Made by a program: the position numbers and the translations under genes. Shown here piece after piece: positions 56,421 through 64,000 of a stretch of DNA of 64,000 bases. Position 1 is the stretch's first letter. Each line of letters begins with the position of its first letter. Source of the DNA: Phyto melanocephala (lineage: Eukaryota > Arthropoda > Insecta > Diptera > Rhinophoridae); assembly GCA_941918925.1 (NCBI GenBank), contig OW799235.1, positions 41,584,201 to 41,648,200 on the forward strand, in the 5' to 3' direction. The notes under the pieces are model-generated. The model ran no database searches, was not told the origin of the DNA, and saw only the letters and a program-made list of their open reading frames with translations.

Positions 56421-57990
56421 TAGAAAGGCCCTAACTTGTACTTTTTACGAAATTTAATTTTTCAGTGATTTCACTACATTTCGACACAAAAATTTAACGT
56501 AATAATATCAAAAATAACAGTTTCACAAAAGAAATTACATTACGATTATAGTTTCTGTTACGTTTTTACCTTCTCCTGTAAAATTATAATCATTTGATTT
56601 AGGAAAATTGTAGCCATGGTTGGTGATACGCATTAGATGAAATTAAGAAATGTATTTTCGTTCAAAATTAAAATCTAGTAATCCATATTGGAATTAAAAT
56701 TAAATTTAATAAATGCAAATATAATGTTTGCGACGTTTAAGTTTTTAAGTTTATTTTAATAAATGTTTTTTTATAGTTTGAAGTAGATAAAAAGAATATT
56801 CCTGGTCATAAAAATAAAAAAAGGTGTATTATAAGTTGATTAAAATAAATTGTATATATTTAATAATAAAATATTATAATAAATATTATAACTTTGAACG
56901 AAATAAAATTCGTGAGCTAGGTCATTAATATGCGGGCATTTTGGTTATTTTTCAAATTTTGCTGCGCGATAACTTTGAACGAAATAAGTTTCGGGGAATA
57001 TGTTATACCATTATAGATTAACATTTACGTCTCCTTTTGACGGATGCTGATTTCATGAGATGACCCTCAATAGTTTTTGTTTTATGAGTGAAAAACTACC
57101 AAACGCATTTTTGACAATTTTTAACCGATTATGAAAAGTTTGGCGCATAATAACTTTTGACGCTAAGTCTTTTGGGAAATAATTTGTACCTCCACACTTT
57201 TGTCTTTGCTTTTTATATTAATCTATAATACCATGATATAAGCAGAGGATACAGTTTTTGTTCTATAAGAGAAAAACTAAAGTGAAACTCTTTTGCCAAC
57301 TTCTGAAAACTTTTCGGACGATAACTGTAGTCAGCGTTTCTTTTCTTCAAAAGTTTATATATTTATGTTTTTTTGATTTAATCTCCTATCGACTGGCGCA
57401 AGTGCGATGTGAGCACCCCAATTAGTTTAATTTTTACATATAAAGGTTCAAAACTATATACGGTCAAATTAATATCGTTATAATACGCAAATGGTTAAAA
57501 TTTCGAAAATGACCAATACAAAATTTGATTGTAGAGGCTATAGGCTCTATATTTATGTTTTTGCATTTTTAATTAATTATAAAATAATAATTTAATAATT
57601 AAGATGAATTATGCAAATTTTTGTACATTTTTTGTTTACTTTTTTTAAGTACTTTTTTTTCAACTGTAAAAAAGTTTGCCAAAAAAAAGGTTGCATTAAT
57701 AATATTTGACACCTTAACCATCGTTTACGCAAAAAAAGTAAATCATCTGCGTTGTCAACACCACCTGATAATGAATTCGCCTTGGATAGAATATCACCAC
57801 CGTCGACAATTTCTTCGATAGCCGCCGCCGCCAAAAAATATATCGGCACAGGTCTCTGTTTTATTATTACAGGCTAATTTATATTTGTTTATTAATTTCA
57901 GAACTTTCAATATTAAAAAAGTACAATGGTCGGTCAGTCAAGATTACTGGTGGTTGTGTTTGTTGTTCGACTAATTAGTAGCTCAAATGT
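56421..57990. other. Mostly unrecognised; one coding-like patch at 57716-57990
   Basis: 56421-57700 is AT-rich, with two related words around CGATAACTTTGAACGAAATA (56890 and 56965). At 57716-57850 the plus strand reads LSTPPDNEFALD and ISPPSTISSIAAAAKKYIG; part of it is the hAT terminus of 53743. At 57901 an acceptor precedes LSILKKYNGRSVKITGG and a later GTAAGT donor. No family recognised. Confidence 0.3.
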
Positions 57991-58374
57991 AAGTTAAAAA
58001 TTAAAAACTAAAATCACAAAGTTGTAGAAAAAAGACAACCTAATTTTGCACCAAATAAAAACTAGAAGTGATGTTTTAATGTTTAGTTCGAAGAAATTAC
58101 ATATTTCCATAGAATATTTAAATGGGTACCATACTTGGAAAGACTAATGTTTTCTTATATACTAGGTTTATGAGACTTACTACATTTCTCAACATATGTG
58201 GGCAATATTTGTATCATTTGAAACCTTTTGAGGCTTAAATTAGTTTTCTAAAAAACCTCAAAATTAAAAAAAGTTACTTAGATCGATAGACAATTAAAAA
58301 ATAAGACAATTTAAATGGTAACATTGTCGGAAACTGTTAGTTTTCGAGTTATAGACCTCAAAAGTTTTCTTGCA

Positions 58375-58930
58375 GGAAGCAAGAGCCGCCTTCAACACCC
58401 ACATTTGGAGACCAATATGGTTCATTGTGTTACAATAAAGATAGTGGATTGAATAGAAAAAGAGAGAGAGGGTTGCTAAAGATATAGTAAATGAAAAAGA
58501 AAGAAAACGTTGGTAGGAAAGAGAATAGGAGAATGAAAAACAGATTTCTTACAAACCCCATTGCATGTTCACCAGCCATCCCATGACGAATCCGATAATT
58601 TTCCCCAGTTTGCACCCCGAAACATCACCCAACTCTTCGTGAAATCGTCTAGCTAACCACCCAAGCCTGTGATTCTGTAGCCTTGGGCAGTGACAGACAA
58701 TGTTTTCCCATGTCTCTAGCTCCTCATCCTCACAAATCCTACAATAATCCGCAGTGTCGCTATTTCATCTAATTTTAGCTCTCACAGTAAAGTGCCCTTT
58801 TAAAACCCCAATAGTGGCCCTCAGACATATCCTATCCAGGCCCAGAAGTAAAAGAGACCGCCGAGTTCAACCTGGGACGTGAAGCCCTTGACACTCTGCA
58901 GTCCCTTCTGTCTTTCCACGCCATTTTAGT
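58375..58930 (-). pseudogene. LINE ORF2 3'-end fragment
   Basis: Diverged copy of the sequence at 29687-30162 in the same orientation (same GA-rich 3' UTR and knuckle region), extending about 60 bp further upstream (RRDCRVSRASRPRLN). Frame-broken. Confidence 0.65.
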
Positions 58931-59743
58931 CCTGTCGGATACCAATGCCCTAATACGCCTAAAATAGTATAATTATATATATATATATATATTTGATTTT
59001 TCACTACCCCTACAAGAACAGTGACAGTCATTTGACTGGAATTAGTGACTGATATATCGGTTATAACGTCGAATAAAGTTTCTTAAAAGGCTTATTAGAC
59101 ACGCATACTTGTCTTAAGACATGTGTATGGCATACACATTACGGCATACTTCATTACACAGAAATTTTTGAAGCAAAAACATTGCAATGAAGCGGAAGTT
59201 GTCAATAGTTGCATTTTTTCTATTTCACTTAATTTTTCTTTTAATGCATTGTATGCATTAATTTTCAATTGTTTGTTGTGGTACAGATTTGATTTTATTT
59301 GCCACAATTGTGGGAAGCTTTTATATTTCTCAATAAACTGTTTCCAGAAAATAATATTAGAGAGGCATTTTTTTAAATTTGCGATATGCACACAGCAGCG
59401 GCAAAAATGTGAATGCATTTTTGAATGAAGTATGACAGACTCACTATTAGACGAGTATATTGGTATGCGACAGACTCAGGTTTTCAAAAATTTTTGAAAA
59501 CCAACATACATGTCTAACATACTCGACATACATGCTATTACACAGCAGTGATGGTATTTGAGAATTTCAGTCTTGTGCCAAAATTTTAGCTAAAAGGTGC
59601 CAAAACATCTTAAAAAGCGCCATAACAAACATGTCATGTCTACATATTTAAAAAAATGAAATCCAGTTATTCAGTTTTATTATTATATATAAAAAAATTT
59701 TCGAACAATATTTAAAAAATTTATGCAGATAAATTATATATAA

Positions 59744-60030
59744 ATACTAGCTTGTGCCCGCGACTTCGTTTGCGTTGTTATCGGGATAAAAGGTAGACTT
59801 AGTATTAACAACAAAAATAAAAATATTTGCAACATAAACGACCCTTTTAGGATGTGTTATAATGAGCTTGCCAACTACTTCGCGTTATTATCGCGATAAG
59901 CCTATGTGTTAATCTAGGTTGTTATCTATCTATGTGCCGAATTTCATTTAGTTCCGTTCAGCCGTTTTTGCGTGATTGAGTAACAAATATCCAAACACAC
60001 AAACATTCACATTTATTATATTATTATTAT
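59744..60030 (+). repeat. Pan-insect retroelement 3'-end-like repeat, copy 2
   Basis: Same family as 38436-38806 (CTAGCTTGTGCCCGCGACTT at the left, GTTCCGTTCAGCCGTTTTTG inside), with about 85 bp missing internally. Confidence 0.7.
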
Positions 60031-60142
60031 AGTAGGAATAATATTTATTAAACATACACATATGTATTTTATATCTAATGTTAAATAATTATTCCAAAAT
60101 AGGGATATATTAAATATATATTGTTAAATAACATTAAATATA

Positions 60143-60396
60143 TCGATGCCTTACTTCCTCAACCTCGTATCTTAAAAAATAAAATTTTTCAGGAGCGAAA
60201 AAAAACGGTTCATCTTTTTATACTTCGGTGTTTGGTTAAAAGTTTAAATGCAATTATTAAGGAATTGATTGTATTTATGTATATTAGTAGTAATAATATA
60301 CTCATCTTTTTTAGTTAAAGCATAAAACAATCGTTTGATATGAAAAAGTCAAAACCGTATTTTTTAAGATACGAGGTTGAGGAAGTAGGCATCGAT
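60143..60396. mobile_element. MITE, TCGATGCCTTACTTCC family, copy 2
   Basis: 254 bp, flanked by TA, very similar to 47939-48194. Confidence 0.88.
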
Positions 60397-60539
60397 ATGT
60401 AGTTATAAAATTCTAGTAAAACCTCGTTTACAAAAATTGTATTTGTAACATTTGTTTGGGTAATTATTTTTAAGACATCACTGTCATAACAACATTTTGA
60501 GTTGGATTTTAATAAATCCTGAGATCAAATTAACGATGA

Positions 60540-60860
60540 TAAAGTATTTACCTGAAGCCAAACACTAAATTCAAATTGAACTTCTTTAAGCAGAGCCTGC
60601 AAACCATTATTCTTTCCCATCATAACCGAACAATTATCCGATTAAGGGCAAATTTCTCTACAACATCTGTCAAATAAGCCTTTAATAAACCTGAAATATT
60701 TTTTATGAATACGGCCCTAATTTTTTTATAGGAATTTCATTATCCCATAAAACGTTCATAATGGCATTACAAATCGATTGATTGGAACCATCAGGTACTT
60801 GAACTAAGATCAAAAATCGATCAACACATTTTCCAACATATAATCGTACTAAAATGGCCG
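60540..60860 (-). pseudogene. hAT transposase exon fragment
   Basis: The minus strand reads VGKCVDRFLILVQVPDGSNQ, NAIMNVLWDNEIPI and, after a MITE insertion, DNCSVMMGKNNGLQALLKEV, ending at a donor (CAG/GTAAAT). This matches the hAT catalytic region around the second Asp (family consensus GFASDNCSxMMGxxSGxxxxLK). The MITE at 60645-60718 cuts it just before the DN motif. Confidence 0.7.
60645..60718. mobile_element. Short MITE, GGGCCGTATTCATAAAA family, copy 2
   Basis: 74 bp, same family as 50313-50410, internally shortened; it interrupts the hAT transposase fragment. Confidence 0.7.
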
Positions 60861-61340
60861 AATTTTTGATACTTTGCAGTCCGTAGTTTCACATTTTAGT
60901 ATTTACAACAGGGAGAAAAAGCATTTATTTCTTATTATTAAAAAATATATTTCTTTAAAACTAAGTAAAATTATATATTTTTAATTGTTTGAAAAAGGGC
61001 CAAAATTTTACTGAGCGTGCCATAGTGCCATTAAACAATCAATAGTGCCAAAAATGGCACGATTATGCCACTTTTGCCAACAGTGTTACACAGTGAGATT
61101 TGGTATGTCATCGTACATGTCTTAAGGCAAGTATAGGCCTTTAAGGACAATATGAAAAAATGACTGAAAATTTTGTGTACTTGTGATTTTGCGTCTTTAT
61201 CTTACTCATTAGTTTTGTCGATCACCGTAAAATATATATCATACTTACTCTACATCTCTTTATTAAGCAAATATAATATAAATAGTAGTCACACTTAACA
61301 TATATATATATATCGGTCAAAGCTTATTAGGTATATACAT

Positions 61341-61526
61341 ATGTATATTACTCATACAATAAAACAAAATTTATTACCTTTTATAAGTTTTATTGTTATG
61401 TTTTTTACTATATTCACTTTTCTTTCATCACTATTTTTCACGTTAATTTCACTGTATCCTGCAGGGGTTCATTTTAATCCCTTTCCATGGTATTATCGTC
61501 ATTATTATTACGGCTGGAATTGCTAA
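61341..61526 (+). CDS. Possible small membrane or secreted protein (61 residues)
   Basis: ATG to TAA frame. The hydrophobic centre (FIVMFFTIFTFLSSLFFTLI) could be a signal anchor or membrane segment; the end is aromatic-rich (NPFPWYYRHYYYGWNC). There is no neighbour evidence, no splice site and no known family, and AT-rich DNA readily yields hydrophobic frames. Confidence 0.25.
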   Translation: MYITHTIKQNLLPFISFIVMFFTIFTFLSSLFFTLISLYPAGVHFNPFPWYYRHYYYGWNC

Positions 61527-61680
61527 AAAGTAAAAAATACAAGAATATGCAAAGGCATATACATACATATGTATGTATGTTTGTCTGCTATCTTTCGTAC
61601 TTTAATTTTCTTTCTTGAGTATTTAATAAAAAACCTCGTCGAAAAATTTATTTAATAATTACTTTACTTTTAATTACACT

Positions 61681-62424
61681 GGGCCAATTCAAAGTGGTTG
61701 CATATCAGTCATATTTGTACTATTTCATATTATTTTATGCATGCCTAAAATTTTTGTTAGTAATTTCCATACAAAAAAAATAATATGACTTTACACAATT
61801 GTTTCCTATGTATTAGAAATTGTTTATGTTATACTTTTAACCATACTGGGCCAATTCAAAGTAGACTCTCATATTGTACTATGTCATATAATTCATATTA
61901 ATATGACTAGTGACTTTGAACACCTTTTGTTAACAAATTATGTATTTAATACAAGAAAGAAGACAAAGAGATGACGCTGTTAAAAATTAAATGTATACAG
62001 GAAAGAAGAAAATAGAAAATATTCTCTCTGAGAGGTGAGAAGCGAAGAAATTCTCTCTGAGAGACAGTATGGTTAAAAGTATAACATAAACAATTTCTTA
62101 TACATAGGAAACAAATGTGTAAAGTCATATTATTTTTTTTGTATGGAAATTACTAACAAAAATTTTATGCGTGCATAAAATAATATGAAATAGTACAAAT
62201 ATGACTGATATGCAACCACTTTGAATTGGCCCACTGTCTCTCAGAGAGAATATTTTCTATTTTCTTCTCTCCTGTATACATACAATTTTTAACAGCGTCA
62301 TCTCTTTGTCTTCTTTCTTGTATTAAATACATAATTTGTTAACAAAAGGTGTTCAAAGTCACTAGTCATATTAATATGAATTATATGACATAGTACAATA
62401 TGAGAGTCTACTTTGAATTGGCCC
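61681..62424 (-). mobile_element. MITE, GGGCCAATTC family, older copy split by a younger one
   Basis: An inverted copy (61681-61847 plus 62233-62424) is interrupted by a complete plus-orientation copy at 61848-62232. Both the older and the inserted copy have the 3-bp duplication ACT at their ends, so the insertion point and termini are fixed directly. Confidence 0.88.
61848..62232 (+). mobile_element. MITE, GGGCCAATTC family, copy 3 (inserted in its own family)
   Basis: 385 bp, nearly identical to 33035-33419. Flanked by ACT (61845-61847, 62233-62235). Confidence 0.9.
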
Positions 62425-62429
62425 ACTGA

Positions 62430-62954
62430 ATTAAAAATTTTACACAATAATTTTCCAAATTTTTTTAATGTCAAGAAGTCAACATACATACATATGTACA
62501 TTAGTTGTCATACTCTTGAATTCGCTTTATTTTTCCTGTAGCAGGAATTACATATAAAATTTCTACAAAAGTGTTAGTACAAACATTTTGTAAGTGTAAG
62601 TTTCAGTCATTCATTTCTTGTAGGGACATTTCTCAACATAGGTACAGAGGCATATTGGTTTCTTTTAAAAAATTTTAAATAGATCTTTCAGAATATGAAT
62701 GCGTTGGTAAACTAAATTTGTTTAGTTTTGTTTTAGTTTAACTCTAGATGCCAATTGTTACAAAATTTTACAAAAAAGCTGTAGTTTATTTAAATAAAAA
62801 TGTTACAAAAAATAAATCAATAAACAAACGGCTTCGCCAACTGCATAGCCGACCTTTGGCTGGGATTTTTGGTTGATATAACTCTACTTGCAGCAGACAG
62901 CTCATTGAAAGAATATTCTGATAGCGAATAATTAAATTGCATAAACATTTCTTT
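62430..62954. other. No gene recognised
   Basis: AT-rich. A minus-strand frame at 62820-62900 reads NELSAASRVISTKNPSQRSA and looks protein-like, but it has no splice context and no known match. Confidence 0.35.
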
Positions 62955-63545
62955 TATTATACCCTTCAAACAACTATAAAATGGTATATGTAGGTTTGTC
63001 ATTCCGTGTAAATTTCTTCAATATTCATTTCCGACCTCATAAAGAACATATTTCTGAAAGATTATGAATAGGGGAGTCGAATAAGCATTATCCGTCTGTC
63101 CGTGTGTATGTTGAAATCAAGCCGCCCGACATCTCTAAGACCGGTGTAAGGCATTGAAAGTTTCAGAAATATTCGGGAGCAGATTGGTATTGGCCTAATA
63201 ACTATCTGAGATATGAGCAAATAAACACGACGCCCTTTGTTTTTTCGCTTATTTTTATCACAAAAATTATAATTTTCCAGCCCTAGCATAATTTGTAAGA
63301 ACAGTAAATACTATTTATAAATTTATGGCGGACCAAATTTTTTTAACCTTAACAATATGGGTATTAAATGAAAGGTCTTGACTAGTAGAATAAGGTAACT
63401 ATGTTAGAATTCAAGATCAAAAATGACATCGGAAATAATATAGAAAATAGCGTATTGCATAAAATCTAGACTAAGCTATGATGTGGTCTTTATACCTATG
63501 TATATGACGGTGAAGGGTTTTATAACTTTCGGCATGGCATGTATA
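62955..63545 (+). repeat. Family A repeat, diverged copy
   Basis: Begins ACCCTTCAAACA, has TTTGTCATTCCGTG, GAGATATGAGCAAATAAACA and TATGGCGGACCAAATTTTTT in family order, and ends near TTTCGGCATGGC. Confidence 0.65.
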
Positions 63546-63754
63546 TACATAAATAATGAAAAAAATATATATATTGTTTTTATGTTTACTAAAAAATTTA
63601 GTATGTTCGTAAAATCATCCTCATTTAATGGTTTACGAATTTAAAAAAAATGTTTATATATTCCGAAAGATCTATTCAAAAGCTTTCAAAACTGAAAACT
63701 TCAGCGTCTATAACTCTATAATTAAGCGTTTCCGATAATGTTACCACTTTTTAT

Positions 63755-64000
63755 ACCCTTCACACAGTGAAAAAGGGTATATTCAAGTTTGTCATTCCGT
63801 GTGAAACTTCTACAATTTTCATTTCCGACACAATAAAGTATATATTTTCTGAAACCTTATGAATAGGGACGTCGATCCTATTCAGTCTGTCCGTCTGTAT
63901 GTTGAAATCAACTTTTTGAAGCCCCCCGACATCACCTGGACTCGGGTGGTTTCAAAGGTCTCTATCCTTTGAGAGTAAAACACTAAGTTGTTGGTTGGTT
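63755..64000 (+). repeat. Family A repeat, copy running off the window
   Basis: Starts TATACCCTTCACACAGTG and continues TTTGTCATTCCGTGTG, then GTCTGTCCGTCTGTATG. Confidence 0.7.

Larger units (their letters stand above)
59546..61085 (-). mobile_element. hAT transposon remnant
   Basis: Termini CAGTGATGG and CCAACAGTG (inverted, imperfect), flanked by the 8-bp duplication TTACACAG (59538-59545, 61086-61093). The subterminal regions are rich in GTGCCA/TGGCAC. It holds an exon-like transposase piece (60860-60540, minus) and three later insertions: 59744-60030, 60143-60396 and 60645-60718. Confidence 0.82.
59085..61135. mobile_element. DNA-transposon remnant with a MADF-domain frame, split by a hAT element
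   Basis: The ends at about 59095 (ATACTTGTCTTAAGACATG) and 61110-61130 are imperfect inverted repeats. The minus-strand frame 59418-59095 includes FWKQFIEKYKSFPQLWQIKS and NAYNALKEKLSEIE, a MADF (Myb/SANT-like) DNA-binding domain. PIF/Harbinger elements carry such a second gene, so that origin is possible. The domain is cut short after about 60 residues. Confidence 0.55.

Overview
The window is AT-rich nuclear DNA from a brachyceran fly, probably a calyptrate. I infer this from the host gene, the short introns (58-121 bp for most) and the retroelement and DNA-transposon families. Nothing bacterial is present. Only one conserved host gene is clear: Lamtor1, encoding the lipid-anchored Ragulator subunit (p18). 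It lies on the minus strand in five coding exons (39437 down to 22918). Its third intron is about 15.8 kb and is filled with transposons. A second, unrecognised, four-exon coding structure lies on the minus strand at 3886-2968. A three-exon plus-strand gene encoding YGQPQ-type repeats, with two internal stops, lies at 54191-55200.

Layout, left to right. 1-1.7 kb: 3' part of a Ty3/gypsy pol. 2.9-3.9 kb: unknown spliced gene. 6.2-7.2 kb: two foldback repeats. 7.6-14.9 kb: a complete, decayed LTR retrotransposon on the minus strand, with both LTRs, a 4-bp target duplication, a tRNA-Lys type primer-binding site, gag, pol and an extra third ORF. 15.2-16.5 kb: a MITE and a frame-broken coding relic. 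16.6-20.3 kb: an RTE-type LINE inserted into an older LINE, with a 13-bp target duplication. 20.5-22.6 kb: a dispersed repeat split by a mariner-like remnant. 22.9-39.4 kb: Lamtor1, whose intron 3 holds several LINE relics, a Tc1/mariner element, MITEs and AT repeats. 39.5-40.8 kb: a MITE and a hAT-like element carrying spliced coding exons. 41.4-45 kb: a LINE relic split by a MITE. 46-51.6 kb: a MULE/NOF-like transposase relic split by a solo LTR, which is itself split by a second copy of the hAT-like element, which holds two more MITEs. 53.7-55.2 kb: a hAT MITE and the YGQP-repeat gene. 58.4-62.4 kb: a LINE 3' end, a MADF-bearing element split by a hAT element, and a self-nested MITE. The rest is dispersed repeat.

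The most unusual signal is in the two LTRs, at 13577-14854 and 46523 to about 48.9 kb. Between the TATA box and the poly(A) signal each carries an array of short units: 8 in the first, 7 in the second. In each unit a conserved core is flanked by arms that complement each other, and the arm sequence changes from unit to unit while pairing is largely kept. The two arrays have different cores but the same layout. This looks like selection on RNA (or cruciform) hairpins in the R region, and I know of no named description of it.
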